42,231 nt of DNA from Nocardia gamkensis NBRC 108242 (GCF_001612985.1 NZ_BDBM01000068.1:1-42231); one strand, 5' to 3'. Positions 1-9,254 are shown, numbered from the stretch's first letter. Numbers and translations are program-made. Notes: generated from the sequence alone by a model not told the origin.

Positions 1-205
1 CCTGACCCGGAACCCCGGGTTGCCCCGGCTCGCCCGCCCCATTGGACTGCCCCGGCCCTGGCGATGGACCGGGCTGCCCCGGCACCGAACCACCCGGACG
101 CGGCCGCTGCTGATCGGGCCGGTTCGACCACGGCGTCACCGGCCCCGGCGGCGCCTCGGCTTCATCGCCCGCCTCTATCTGCGGCTCTACTTCTGTAGGT
201 GGCAT
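1..205 (-). CDS. Pro/Gly/Gln-rich protein N-terminus, truncated by window edge
   Basis: An open frame begins with ATG (complement at 203-205), 10 bases after the stop of the preceding gene, and runs off the left edge with 68 codons visible. The visible part starts MPPTEVEPQIEAGDEAEAPP and continues as a low-complexity stretch rich in Pro, Gly and Gln. There is no membrane segment or recognisable domain, so it looks like a disordered N-terminus. In related conjugation clusters a coupling ATPase or relaxase-associated protein can occupy this position, but nothing here identifies it. The tight spacing implies it belongs to the same operon as the upstream transfer genes. Confidence 0.6.
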   Translation of the reverse strand, partial: MPPTEVEPQIEAGDEAEAPPGPVTPWSNRPDQQRPRPGGSVPGQPGPSPGPGQSNGAGEPGQPGVPGQ

Positions 206-215
206 CTTGTATCCA

Positions 216-1115
216 TCACATTCCGCTGCCGAGCACTCGCTTCACCCGCACGTCATCGGTGCTGGGTATCGCCTGCTCGACGAAACCGCGGGTCGCCGAA
301 TCGAGGGTGACGAGCATCGTGCCGCTGATCGCGATTCCGACTTCGGTGGGCGCATTCTTTCGGTAGTTCCAAAAGACCAGGTCGCCCCCCGATACAGCCG
401 ACAGGTCCACCCGTTGACCGCACGCTCCTTGCGCCGCGACCGTGTTCGGCAGCACAACCACCGTGGTTCCCGAACTGTCGGACTGCCCGCATGGCCGCCC
501 AGTCGCACCGCTCGGTTGCTGCGCGACGTCCACTGACGGCGGCAGCGCCACCGCCGCCGTGACTTCGCACCGCCCGCTCGACTGTGCGGCGGAGGCCTGA
601 TAAATGACTGATCTGGTGAACTCGGCAGCATCCGCTGGGCCACCGGCGCGGCCCTGACCTCCGTTCGACGAGGCTCCGGCTTGTGCGAGCGCGAGCCGAC
701 GCGCGCATTCGGCGCCGATTCCCGAATTACCCGAGAGCAGGGGCGGATCTTGGTAGGGGGCGTCCTTCAGCGCAGTGGCACACGCGCGCTGCCAGTCGGA
801 CACATCGGTGTCGTCCGGTGCGATGGTCAGTTGCGCATACGGATTCGTCGTGGGAGCGGTGGTCACCCCAGCCGCAGGTGCGCTGAGCGCAGTGGGCCGT
901 GCCGCCGTCGACGCCCGGGTCGCAGTCACGGTCTGGGAGGGGTCGGGTCCCACCGCACTGTCGCACTGGTAGTGCAGGTCGGAAGCGATCGCCGATGTCG
1001 CACCGCCGATGACCAGCACCAGGCCCATGAGGATCACGAACAGGACGCCGACGCCCCCCAGCACCAGCCATATCCAGAACGGCATCAGTACGATTGTTAG
1101 GAGACGACCGATCAT
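216..1115 (-). CDS. Membrane-anchored NlpC/P60-like protein, catalytic residues apparently lost
   Basis: 299 aa. Hydrophobic residues about 4-42 form one or two membrane segments, followed by a Thr/Ala/Ser/Pro-rich linker (about 55-95) and a C-terminal domain. The end of the protein reads like the last part of an NlpC/P60 (C40) peptidase: DSSG, LPNTVAAQ, GGDLVFW, EVGIAI. In active enzymes the corresponding signatures are DCSG, LPRTxxxQ, PGDLVFF and HVGIY. Here the nucleophile Cys position reads Ser and the His position reads Glu. Active members act as the VirB1-like wall hydrolase of conjugation systems; this one would be a structural pseudo-enzyme if the alignment is right. Start: ATG at 1115 with AAAGG upstream. 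The segment between DSSG and LPNT is shorter than usual, so the fold call is tentative. Confidence 0.6.
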   Translation of the reverse strand: MIGRLLTIVLMPFWIWLVLGGVGVLFVILMGLVLVIGGATSAIASDLHYQCDSAVGPDPSQTVTATRASTAARPTALSAPAAGVTTAPTTNPYAQLTIAPDDTDVSDWQRACATALKDAPYQDPPLLSGNSGIGAECARRLALAQAGASSNGGQGRAGGPADAAEFTRSVIYQASAAQSSGRCEVTAAVALPPSVDVAQQPSGATGRPCGQSDSSGTTVVVLPNTVAAQGACGQRVDLSAVSGGDLVFWNYRKNAPTEVGIAISGTMLVTLDSATRGFVEQAIPSTDDVRVKRVLGSGM

Positions 1116-1168
1116 CGACTGCCTTTCTGTGATATCTGCCCCGCTGTCTTGCCCTCATCGCGGGGTGA

Positions 1169-3625
1169 TCAGCGGCCGCGTGGGTTTCTGAGGGGATTGA
1201 GGATCCGGCCCGGAATCGCAGGCAGCGGCTGTGCGGGGTTCGGCTGTGGGAGCGAGACAGCACCCGTGATATTTCGGCCCGCCTGCCATTGGTCGGTCTG
1301 AGCAGCTTTGTCGATTTCGGAACGCAGTACTCGGATCCGCTCGAAGTCGTTAGGATTTTCGGCTACCCAGTTGGTGGCCGCCTGGACCCGCAGCGCATGC
1401 TCGTTGGAGATCCAGCTCCTCAACCGATCCGCTTCGGTTTGATTCAGGTCCCGGCCGTTGATCCGCAGCCGTGCGGCGGTGCCCGGAACCGGGCCCTCGG
1501 CATGGGCCTGCAGTGCATCGATCCATTGCTTGTGTGGATTGTCGATGTAATCTCTGCCGAGCTGGGCCAGCTCTTCCGAAATGTGTACACCGCCCTGATA
1601 ATCACCTCGATACCGATCGACGCTGGCCTCCAACCCGTGGAACCTGGCCATCATCATTCCCGGATTCGAATGGAAGTCCCGCTCGAAATGCTTATGCGCG
1701 GCGACTACACGGCCGAGGTGCTTCGATGCGAGCGGCTCGTCGTCCGCGTGCCGGATGATATCCGCTCGTGCGATGGTCGCCCGTTGCCCTCTTCCCCAGC
1801 TGATACCGGCCATCCGGAGGGCATACTGCACGCTGCCCATCATGCCTGTCGCATGCGCGACATTCTCTGCCGCGAAGGCGGCCGCTCTTTCACTGTTGCG
1901 GCGCGCCCCGGACCTCGTAATTCCAGCCCGCGCGAAATCGGCGGAGGACACCCGATCGTAGGCGGCACCGTGCGTGGCATTTCTGAGGTCCCGCGAACTC
2001 AGGCCCCTCGCCTTATTCTTCTTATCGATATGATCTACCCGCGAGAAGGGACTCAGCGGGTTGAGACGGCCCGCGAACATCCATGCGGTGACCGGCGAGC
2101 TGTTGATGGTACTGACCGCGCCGAGCATTGCCAGCGGAGACAACGAGTTGGCCGCGCCGGAGTTGCCCATCCCCAATCCCATACCCATTGCGGCGCCGGC
2201 GCCTGCGCCCTGTGGCGATCCGCCGCTGTGTATCGCCGCCCCGATGCGGTTGGTCACCCAGTCATTGGCCTCGTCGATATTTCTGCTCAGCCGCCGTACC
2301 TGGACGATGGCGACGACCTCGACGCACGCTCCAATGACGAACACCACCATGATCTGGCCATTCGCTGCACGAAACAGGCTGCCCAGCAGCAGCTCGTATA
2401 TGCCGAGGGCAATGACGAAGAAGGCCATCTTACCGGCGGCAATGAAGCCGTGGACCACGCATCGGACGGTGAACGTCTGCGTCGGACCGTAGATGTATCC
2501 GCCTGCGGCGAACCCGAAGATCGACGCGAACCCATAATAGATGACGTCGAGTACGGCCCACATGATCTTGAAGGACAAGTACGCGGCGAAGGCCAACAGA
2601 ATGACCGCGCACAGCAGCAGCAGCAGTCCGGCCCCGATCTGACCGGGACCCGGATTCTCCACCGCGGCATACGCGGCACCGTCGCCGCAGGACCTCATTC
2701 CGTTCTTCACCCGGTCTTCGCTCCCGGACGTCATGCCGGCCGACCACGCCGCTCGACAGGACGGGTTGCTGTCCACGACGTGTCCGAAGTTCCACACCTG
2801 TAACGGAAGCCGCACGAAATTGTCCGCGTTGGTCGCTTGCACCGTAGCCACCAACTGGCGCGGATTCGGGTTGTTTTGCCCGTTCAGACCCGCCGCCACC
2901 GAGAGTCCCAGGTCACGTCCTTGCACCAGCAAACCGTGGTCGGACAACGCCTCGGCCAGCGGGTTGGCCAAGAAGAACACGCCCGCGATCGCGAATACAA
3001 TCATCGTGACGACCTGCGTCACGGCCTTCGCGTACAGGGCGCGAACGATGAAATAGCCCACGAAGAATGCGCCGATCGCCAGCGCCGTCGCCGCCATCAG
3101 GGGTGTCGCGATCTGCACAGTCAGGTTCTGGGCCATCGCTCGCAACGGCGCGCTGATCAGGTTCAGCCACCCGAAATCCATTGCTTGACCAGGGAACCAA
3201 ACCCCTGTTGTCACGGTGACCAGCCAAAGCGCGAACATCGGCGTCAGGATCATCCACAGCGCGAAATTCCCCAGGTTGAACACTCCGCCGTGATCGATCA
3301 CCAACATATAGCTCGAGACATTGACTCCTTGGGAATCCTTGACATTCATCCAGCTGGTCGCACTGTTGGGTGCCGCCCCCGGCGCAATCGTGCCGGTCTG
3401 CGCGATGGATACCGCACCGACGAGACCCGGGAAGACGAACAGCACGAAGAGGGCGATGAGAACCCACGCGGTCCGACGGCGACGGCGGGACGCGGCGATC
3501 CAAGCCCGGAATCGCCGGAACAACACCTGCGGTCGCCCACGATCGATGTCCCAGAACTGCGATTCCCATGGCATCCCGAAGGAAGGCTGATCGGTGCGAA
3601 TGCGCTGGCGGAAAATAGATCTCAT
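1169..3625 (-). CDS. VirB6/TrbL-like polytopic conjugation membrane protein
   Basis: 818 aa. A basic N-terminus (RRFRAWIAASRRRRR, about 38-52) is followed by a membrane helix at about 53-72. More helices cluster at about 118-140, 165-235 and 345-450. The C-terminal ~370 residues are soluble and include a Gly/Met/Ala-rich stretch (GAGAGAAMGMGLGMG) and a charged, probably helical tail ending Pro-rich. Size, helix distribution and position directly after the VirB4 gene match the VirB6/TrbL family, the inner-membrane channel component of type IV secretion. The start ATG at 3625 shares one base with the stop of the VirB4 gene (TGATG), implying translational coupling. The long soluble tail is the least conserved part of such proteins and its role is unknown. 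Confidence 0.7.
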   Translation of the reverse strand: MRSIFRQRIRTDQPSFGMPWESQFWDIDRGRPQVLFRRFRAWIAASRRRRRTAWVLIALFVLFVFPGLVGAVSIAQTGTIAPGAAPNSATSWMNVKDSQGVNVSSYMLVIDHGGVFNLGNFALWMILTPMFALWLVTVTTGVWFPGQAMDFGWLNLISAPLRAMAQNLTVQIATPLMAATALAIGAFFVGYFIVRALYAKAVTQVVTMIVFAIAGVFFLANPLAEALSDHGLLVQGRDLGLSVAAGLNGQNNPNPRQLVATVQATNADNFVRLPLQVWNFGHVVDSNPSCRAAWSAGMTSGSEDRVKNGMRSCGDGAAYAAVENPGPGQIGAGLLLLLCAVILLAFAAYLSFKIMWAVLDVIYYGFASIFGFAAGGYIYGPTQTFTVRCVVHGFIAAGKMAFFVIALGIYELLLGSLFRAANGQIMVVFVIGACVEVVAIVQVRRLSRNIDEANDWVTNRIGAAIHSGGSPQGAGAGAAMGMGLGMGNSGAANSLSPLAMLGAVSTINSSPVTAWMFAGRLNPLSPFSRVDHIDKKNKARGLSSRDLRNATHGAAYDRVSSADFARAGITRSGARRNSERAAAFAAENVAHATGMMGSVQYALRMAGISWGRGQRATIARADIIRHADDEPLASKHLGRVVAAHKHFERDFHSNPGMMMARFHGLEASVDRYRGDYQGGVHISEELAQLGRDYIDNPHKQWIDALQAHAEGPVPGTAARLRINGRDLNQTEADRLRSWISNEHALRVQAATNWVAENPNDFERIRVLRSEIDKAAQTDQWQAGRNITGAVSLPQPNPAQPLPAIPGRILNPLRNPRGR

Positions 3626-6150
3626 CAGCGCGCCAATCGCTCCGGTAGGGCCGAACGCGCACCGGCGCCACTGGTCGGAGTGCTCGTAATCGCCGCGGCG
3701 CGGTCCGGACGCGCGGGACCCAAAACCTTGCCGCGCCCGATGCGGTTCAGCGCGTCACGCATGAACATCTCGCCTCGGCGTTCCTCGGGGATCTGACGGC
3801 CGGGTCCGACCGGAGGCGAGGTCTCTTCGCGAAGAATCTGCAACAGGAAGGGCGCTTCCTCCAGATCGACGCCCAACCACTCCAAACTGTTGCGCGCCAG
3901 CGTCTCGTCGCGCTGCCGGAAGACGAACCGGTTCGGGATGAGGTTGTGCGCCGCGCCTTGGAAGTCGGTGGCCGGGTCGTGCGAGGCAAGCCCGATCGCG
4001 GCCAGGTGCTTACGGCCGTCGCGGCTGAAATCGGAAGTGACCGCGGAGCCGACCTGCGTCTGCGTGAAGTGGTGCGCCTCGTCGCCGACCAAGAGGCCGA
4101 ACCTGCCGTTGTCGGAGAGGAACGCCTCGCGCGCCGCCACGCCGACCAGTTCGTACAGCGCCGTGCCGAGCCGTTTCGTCAGCGGCAACCGGTTGTACAG
4201 GTGCGGCGTGGTGAGTTCCTCGGCGCTCGGCAGTTGCAGGTTGTGGCTGCGCACGACGGTCGCGGCGGCATCGAGGCGCAGCGGTCGCAACTTGGGGTCG
4301 AACAGCACCGGCACCCGCTCCACCACGGTGCCGAGCCGCGCCGCGAGATCAGCGTATTCCTCGCCGCGATCGGGGTGGTCCCGTAACCGGCGCACGACGT
4401 GATACAGATCGAGCAGACTCTTGATCTTGTGCTCGGCCATGCCTCTGGGCGACAGCAGGTTGCTCACCGCTGCGCCCGTGCCGGAGGTCGGCGACAGATC
4501 CAGTAGCGGCAGGATCGAGTCGAGCGCACGTTCACCCGCGATCCGCGGGGGGAACAACCGCAGCGGATCCAGCGACACAGTGGGATTGGCCAAGTCGATG
4601 ATGACCGCGTCATCGATCGACCGCGCGAAATGCTCCCACTCGCCGACCTGACTGCGGTCGATCGCGAGGAACTGCCCGCCCATGTCGTGCACGAGCACGG
4701 CCATCAGCTTGAGGAAATAGGACTTGCCCGAGCCGAGTTCGCCGGTCACCGCGAACGAGGCGGACAGGTCGTGCAGCGCGGCCTCCATGATGCCGAAGTG
4801 GATCGGCTCGAAATGCCCCGAAAGCAGGTTGACCCCGATCACCGGCCCGCTGTCGTCACCGATCTGACTGGTGGTGAACGGCACGAAACCGGCCCACATG
4901 TCCGAGGGAACGATATGCGCGAAGTCATCGAAGGCCCGGCGGGGCGGGCTGCCGGGAACCAGCATCGACCACATGTCGACCTGCGCGCCGACCGGCGCGA
5001 CCATATCGACCTGGAACCGCTTGTAGCGGCGCTTGAGCGTGTTGACCGCGTCCATCGTGGCGTCCCGCGACGGCCCGCCGATCGCGATGACGGTGGTGAA
5101 CGAGACCTCTGATTCACCGCCGTTGACTTCGAAGTGCTGGTTGTACTCACCGAGCATCTGCGCTTTCGACGCCAGCGTGTTCTGCGCGAACGAGATTTCC
5201 TGGTCCCGCTGGTCCATCTGCTCGCCGAGCCTGCGCAAGTTGAGCTCGTTGTTCTTGAGGACTTGCTCGGCGGACTTGGTCGAGATCCGCATGCCCCAGT
5301 CGACGGTGACGTCGCCGAGGCCCTCCAGCACGTTCAGGAACTCGCTGCCTCCGGGAAACGTCATGCCCGCGTACGGGAATGAGTGCGGTGTCAGCATGGC
5401 CTGGTAGGAGGGGCGGTATTCGAAATCCGGCTGCACGACCTTGATCACGGGCACGAACGACGGACGGATACGCCGGTTGCTATCGGCCTGCGCCCCCTCG
5501 TCGAGCGCGGCGGAGCGGAAGACCGCCGCGGTCGCGTCGTCCAGCGCACCCGCGCGGGTGGGCGCCACCGGGTCCCCGGCCGCGCCGCGCGAAAGGTAGT
5601 GCTCCCACAACCATTGGAAAAGGGCGGCGGGCACCGGCTGCGGATCGAAGTCCCCGCCGATCCTGGACAGGATCTCGTTCGCCTTCTCGTCGTAGGCGTC
5701 CAGGTCGGCGCGTGCGATCGCCGTCGCGTCGATCGTGGTGGTGCTACCGCGCCACAGGCGCGACAACGCGGACATACTGGAGTTGCTGGCCCCGACCGGG
5801 ATGGACAGCAGGAAGATGCGGGTCTGCGGCATGATCGCGTGCACGCGCTCGTAGGAGGCGACCACCTCGTCGGCGTAGTCCTCGCACTCGTCCAGGTCGA
5901 CGCCCTCCACCATCTTGGTGAGCACGTCGATCGTGTTCAGCCGCGCCTGGATGCCCAACAGCAACGATCCGCTCGGTAGGTTGGTGACCAGCGAGTGATG
6001 GGCCAGCTTCACGTCGTACTTGTCACCGGCCTTGCGCAAGCCGTAACCGAGCGGATTGATGAAATAGGTCGCGGTGACCAGACCCGAATGGGTGAACTGG
6101 AGATTGCCGCGAATCGCCGCGGTGGGCTGTAGATCTCGTCCGAGTGCCAT
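3625..6150 (-). CDS. VirB4-like conjugation ATPase
   Basis: 841 aa from ATG 6150 (MALGRDLQP). That start overlaps the previous gene's stop by one base (TGATG), so I prefer it to the longer reading at 6210. The N-terminal half is the VirB4/TraC-type domain. The C-terminal half is a RecA-like motor with a Walker A motif TGELGSGKSYF near residue 470 and a Walker B/DEAH-like motif LLVGDEAHHF near residue 688. Family members energise pilus or channel assembly and DNA transfer at the cytoplasmic face. The protein has the size expected for a full-length VirB4, and the motor motifs look intact. Annotation pipelines sometimes mislabel this family as type VI secretion; the neighbours argue for conjugation. 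Confidence 0.85.
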   Translation of the reverse strand: MALGRDLQPTAAIRGNLQFTHSGLVTATYFINPLGYGLRKAGDKYDVKLAHHSLVTNLPSGSLLLGIQARLNTIDVLTKMVEGVDLDECEDYADEVVASYERVHAIMPQTRIFLLSIPVGASNSSMSALSRLWRGSTTTIDATAIARADLDAYDEKANEILSRIGGDFDPQPVPAALFQWLWEHYLSRGAAGDPVAPTRAGALDDATAAVFRSAALDEGAQADSNRRIRPSFVPVIKVVQPDFEYRPSYQAMLTPHSFPYAGMTFPGGSEFLNVLEGLGDVTVDWGMRISTKSAEQVLKNNELNLRRLGEQMDQRDQEISFAQNTLASKAQMLGEYNQHFEVNGGESEVSFTTVIAIGGPSRDATMDAVNTLKRRYKRFQVDMVAPVGAQVDMWSMLVPGSPPRRAFDDFAHIVPSDMWAGFVPFTTSQIGDDSGPVIGVNLLSGHFEPIHFGIMEAALHDLSASFAVTGELGSGKSYFLKLMAVLVHDMGGQFLAIDRSQVGEWEHFARSIDDAVIIDLANPTVSLDPLRLFPPRIAGERALDSILPLLDLSPTSGTGAAVSNLLSPRGMAEHKIKSLLDLYHVVRRLRDHPDRGEEYADLAARLGTVVERVPVLFDPKLRPLRLDAAATVVRSHNLQLPSAEELTTPHLYNRLPLTKRLGTALYELVGVAAREAFLSDNGRFGLLVGDEAHHFTQTQVGSAVTSDFSRDGRKHLAAIGLASHDPATDFQGAAHNLIPNRFVFRQRDETLARNSLEWLGVDLEEAPFLLQILREETSPPVGPGRQIPEERRGEMFMRDALNRIGRGKVLGPARPDRAAAITSTPTSGAGARSALPERLAR

Positions 6151-6689
6151 CAGGGGCTTCCTTCGGTGGAAGTACCGTTGCCGTTGTCCTTGCCGTTCAG
6201 TCGCCTCCACAGGTCGGTGGCCTTGCCGCTCCCGTTCAGCACCTCGAGCATCCGGATACCGGACTTCGGCTTTGCGGCCACCGCCGCACCGGGGCGGTCG
6301 GGCAGCAAGAGGACCACGGTCTCCTCGATGAACAGGGTGTGGCGCACCGAGTCATTGGTGATCGGCATGCCCGAGGCGGACACCGGCTTGCGGTAGACGA
6401 TGAGCCTGCCCAGCCATAGGGCCCGTGAGGTCATCCGGACGCCGGTGTACGGCACGAGTCCCAGCACGAAAACCGACAAGATGGTCATGGCCAGACCTGC
6501 GATGAAGGTTACGGCCGGGTTGACCGGAAAAGTCATGGCGCACACCGACGTCACCGACATCATCGCCACACCGGCGGCGACTTGGGGCAGGGTGTACGGG
6601 CCGAACGGAAGCTTCTGCCCGTTCTGCGCCTTGCCGATCATCGTGGGAACACGTTTGACCGGCGTGAACACCTTGATCACTTGGCTCAT
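6150..6689 (-). CDS. PrgI/TcpE-like (VirB3-analogue) conjugation membrane protein
   Basis: 179 aa from ATG 6689, which overlaps the upstream gene's stop by four bases (ATGA); the longer reading to 6899 is only the overlap with that gene. A short cytoplasmic segment ending in LPFGPYTLPQV leads into a membrane hairpin at about 38-80, then a soluble basic C-terminus. The GPYTLPQV element before the first helix resembles the LGPLTLRQL motif of PrgI-family proteins, small partners that precede VirB4 in Gram-positive systems. Its place immediately before the VirB4 gene fits this. TcpE or VirB3 labels would be equally reasonable. It carries no catalytic motif. Confidence 0.6.
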   Translation of the reverse strand: MSQVIKVFTPVKRVPTMIGKAQNGQKLPFGPYTLPQVAAGVAMMSVTSVCAMTFPVNPAVTFIAGLAMTILSVFVLGLVPYTGVRMTSRALWLGRLIVYRKPVSASGMPITNDSVRHTLFIEETVVLLLPDRPGAAVAAKPKSGIRMLEVLNGSGKATDLWRRLNGKDNGNGTSTEGSP

Positions 6690-6946
6690 CGATAGCCACC
6701 GATGGGGTGATCGGGGACGATGAGGTTGGCGTCCGTTCGCGCGTAATTGATGGTCGTAGGCAGAATCCAGATCACCACCCCGGCCATCAGCCCCGATCCG
6801 AAGACGACGATGATCCGCGCAGGCGAGAGCCTGGATTTGGCTGCCTCCGAGATCACCACGCCGATCGTGACGATGGCGATGATGATCATCCCGCCCCACC
6901 GGACAAAGATCAGGACGCCATAGAGGATGTTGCTCAGATTACCCAT
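6686..6946 (-). CDS. Small two-helix membrane protein, VirB2/TrbC-like
   Basis: 86 aa with two hydrophobic segments (about 10-32 and 43-63) separated by a short basic loop (KSRLSPARI) and a polar C-terminal tail. This layout matches VirB2/TrbC-type pilin-like subunits, which sit just upstream of the VirB3 and VirB4 functions in many conjugation operons. No cleavable signal peptide is obvious. AGAGG lies about 7 bases before ATG 6946. The stop overlaps the next start by four bases. The VirB2 assignment rests on topology and position, not on a diagnostic motif. Confidence 0.6.
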   Translation of the reverse strand: MGNLSNILYGVLIFVRWGGMIIIAIVTIGVVISEAAKSRLSPARIIVVFGSGLMAGVVIWILPTTINYARTDANLIVPDHPIGGYR

Positions 6947-6962
6947 CGGGCTGCCTCTCGGA

Positions 6963-8000
6963 TCAGTTCTGCGTCGCCGGCGGAATCGTCACCGTCGGCG
7001 AGGAAGACGAGGTCGAAGTGGGCGGCGCTGCGCCGCGTGAATCCTGACCGACGACCACCGCGAGCGGACTCGACAGAGCGGGAATCGGATCTATGGACAC
7101 CACCTGCCACTGGCCCGCGTTGCGGATCATGGTGAGCGGGTATGCCAATGTCGCGGCGGCGCCGGTGTCGGCTTTCGGGTTGACGGTGGCCAGCACCTGA
7201 GCCTTCGCACCGCCGGAACCGCAGCTCGAATCGTCCGTGGTGAGCGAGGTCAGCTCGACGGCGGTGTAGGGAGGCGGCTTCAACGCGGCCAGCCCGGCAT
7301 CCGGCGTGGTGTAGCGGGCCACGTCACCGTTTCCGGCCAGCATGGCGTTGAGGAAGCCCGCGGCGACCTGGCCGAGCGGCGTGTCCGGTGCGCAGGGCGA
7401 GCCGTAGGCCAGCTTGAGATCGACGCCCTTCGCGGGCGGTTCGACCACCGCGGGCATCGACAACGCGCGCAGCCGTCCATCCGACACCGACACCGCGACG
7501 CGGTAGAACTGCCGATGTTCCGGCGCGGCGGCGGCGCCGGCCTTGCCGACTCGCACCGACACGGTCACCGACCAGACGTCGACCGCCCCCGTCGAGACCA
7601 CGCGCGACACATAGGCGACCGACGGGTCGGACACTTGACGCGCGGACGAAGGCAACGTGATCTGCTGATTGGAACCGACGAATTCGCCGATCCGATCCTG
7701 TTGCCCCGCAACGGCGGTCAGATATGTGACGACGAACTGCTCCGCGAAAGAACTTGCCAATTGCGAGCGCCCGATAATCGCCGTCGTCGAAGCGTCCGAC
7801 GGCGGAGGCGGAGGGGAGTCGAAGACACTGAGAATGGCGTGGCCGCCGCCGAGCACGGCGAGTACCGCCAGTACGCCGACCACGATGTTGTCACGACGGC
7901 GGCGGGCGGCCATCCGGCGAAGCAGTGCCTCACCCGAATCTGCCGGTCCACGAACCACTGTCCTCACTCCCGGAATGGTAGAGAGCACATGGGTTCTCAA
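6963..8000 (-). CDS. TcpC/VirB8-like conjugal transfer protein
   Basis: Up to 345 aa. A basic N-terminus (RRMAARRRRDN) precedes one membrane helix (about 39-60) and a long extracytoplasmic region holding two similar alpha/beta halves (about 85-210 and 220-325), then a Ser/Thr/Pro-rich tail. TcpC-family proteins have this build: one anchor and tandem NTF2-like domains that stack in the conjugation channel, as in Clostridium pCW3 TcpC and VirB8. The start is uncertain: ATG at 8000, or GTG at 7958 (V15), which has GGGAG about 8 bases upstream. The stop lies 16 bases before the next start, in the same operon. Confidence 0.7.
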   Translation of the reverse strand: MRTHVLSTIPGVRTVVRGPADSGEALLRRMAARRRRDNIVVGVLAVLAVLGGGHAILSVFDSPPPPPSDASTTAIIGRSQLASSFAEQFVVTYLTAVAGQQDRIGEFVGSNQQITLPSSARQVSDPSVAYVSRVVSTGAVDVWSVTVSVRVGKAGAAAAPEHRQFYRVAVSVSDGRLRALSMPAVVEPPAKGVDLKLAYGSPCAPDTPLGQVAAGFLNAMLAGNGDVARYTTPDAGLAALKPPPYTAVELTSLTTDDSSCGSGGAKAQVLATVNPKADTGAAATLAYPLTMIRNAGQWQVVSIDPIPALSSPLAVVVGQDSRGAAPPTSTSSSSPTVTIPPATQN

Positions 8001-8034
8001 CCGGCCGGTAGTTCCCAGTCGTGGGAATCAATCG

Positions 8035-9171
8035 TCAGCAGGCGGGGCTGCTTTTCATCCTGCCCGCCAGCCAATGCCGCAATTGTTCGTCATAGCCGAT
8101 CGGCGCGCCGCACTGCCGGGGTTCCAGCACCTGGCGATGGGTTTCCAGCAACGGAACATCGTCGGCGACGCGAACCAGTTGCGCGATGGCCAGCTGCCTG
8201 CTCGAGTACCCGGGATAGGGGTAGAGCAGTAGCGATGTAGGGGTGTAACCTCCGCCGTAGTTGAGCACCCGCAGGGTCACCCCGGCGCTGTCACCGGAGC
8301 GTAGCCGGTCGCCGAGTTCCGCCAGCCGGGGACGGTCGTCGGGATGGAACACGTCCACCGGCCGGAAGAGATAGTCCCACCGCACCCATGGCGCGGGATC
8401 GGTGAGCCAGTGCGAAATGCTGGTGTGCTCGAGCTGCACCACGGCCAGATGCGTACCCGCCCGGCGGTGCGCCTCGCGCAACCCGATGCGCTCCAGAGTC
8501 GGCCACGCCGACGGCGCGTTCTCCGACGTCACGTCCTCTATCAACCACCAGGCACCGCGCGTGCGCTCGTCGTCGCGGGCACGAACGGTGATCCGCCACT
8601 GGGCCGGGCGACCGAATCCGTGCATCACCGTGGTGTCGAACTGCATCCGCTCACCGGGCTTGGGGTCGTAGAGCAGATCGAGCATCTCCGCGTGCCGATC
8701 GAAGCTCGACACCCGATGGAACAGTTCGGCGATCGACATCCGCGGGACGTATTGTTCCGCGGTGCTGCCCGACAGCCGTGTGATGCCGCTCGGCTGCTGG
8801 ATGGTCTGACTGCTCAGGTCCCAGATGGCGCCCACCGCAGGGCGCAACGCGGGCACCCGCTCGGACGCGGGGCCCAGCCACAGCCGCACCGCGTGCACGT
8901 CCCCCGCGGGGCCGAAGATCGGACGGATGAGCAGTTGATGCCTTCCCGCCCGCGTCTGGATGGCCAGATCCACGTCCTGCGCTTGGTCGTGCGCGGTATG
9001 GATGGCCTCGGTCAATGCCGCGGTCGTGAGCTTGTCGTACAGCGCGGGCATTTTCGACAGCGTTCGCTGCACCACCCGCTGCCAGCTCGCGAACTCACGC
9101 GGTGCATCTCCCACCGACGCCACGGACATGCCGTCCGGCGCCAACGTCTCGATAGTCACCCATGGAATCAC
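8035..9171 (-). CDS. PAS/DUF5593-like protein heading the transfer operon
   Basis: 378 aa, soluble, no membrane segment. It appears to contain repeated PAS-like modules: one around residues 10-130 (FASWQRVVQRTLSKMP), a middle one with VMHGFGRPAQWRITVRARDDE near 185-210, and a C-terminal one with VDVFHPDDRPRLAELGDRLR near 280-300, which resembles the PAS/PAC phrase V-HPDDR. I recall similar actinobacterial proteins named DUF5593. It has no kinase, GGDEF or DNA-binding domain, so a sensory or scaffold role is more likely than an enzymatic one. It is the first gene after the predicted promoter at 9255-9283 and lies 34 bases upstream of the TcpC-like gene. A link to control of transfer is inference. 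Confidence 0.5.
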   Translation of the reverse strand: MIPWVTIETLAPDGMSVASVGDAPREFASWQRVVQRTLSKMPALYDKLTTAALTEAIHTAHDQAQDVDLAIQTRAGRHQLLIRPIFGPAGDVHAVRLWLGPASERVPALRPAVGAIWDLSSQTIQQPSGITRLSGSTAEQYVPRMSIAELFHRVSSFDRHAEMLDLLYDPKPGERMQFDTTVMHGFGRPAQWRITVRARDDERTRGAWWLIEDVTSENAPSAWPTLERIGLREAHRRAGTHLAVVQLEHTSISHWLTDPAPWVRWDYLFRPVDVFHPDDRPRLAELGDRLRSGDSAGVTLRVLNYGGGYTPTSLLLYPYPGYSSRQLAIAQLVRVADDVPLLETHRQVLEPRQCGAPIGYDEQLRHWLAGRMKSSPAC

Positions 9172-9254
9172 TGCGCCACTTCGCTTCGCACTTGCCCGAC
9201 CAGCCGTTCCTCCGGGTCCGCCTCAACCCGGATGAGACATCTTGTGACTCAGGC

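Larger units (their letters stand above)
1..9171 (-). mobile_element. Conjugation (type IV secretion-like) gene module, incomplete at left edge
   Basis: Eight minus-strand genes with overlaps or short gaps encode the membrane and ATPase parts of a Gram-positive conjugation machine: TcpC/VirB8-like, VirB2-like, PrgI/TcpE-like, VirB4, VirB6/TrbL-like and an NlpC/P60-like protein. No relaxase, coupling ATPase, integrase or origin of transfer is visible, and they may lie beyond the left edge. Parts of the module, especially 1.2-3.3 kb, look less GC-rich by eye than the backbone. The module sits where M. tuberculosis has trigger factor and clpP. Whether it is mobile or a fixed Nocardia locus cannot be decided here. 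Confidence 0.65.

Noticed and set aside
1289..2803. 504-codon plus-strand frame opposite the VirB6-like gene
   Set aside because: Composition is not protein-like, while the minus frame has clear membrane helices and coupling to the VirB4 gene.
6963..9171. Assignment of the left operon to type VI secretion
   Set aside because: The ATPase is VirB4-like and its partners have PrgI, TcpC and TrbL features; no sheath, Hcp or VgrG gene is present.
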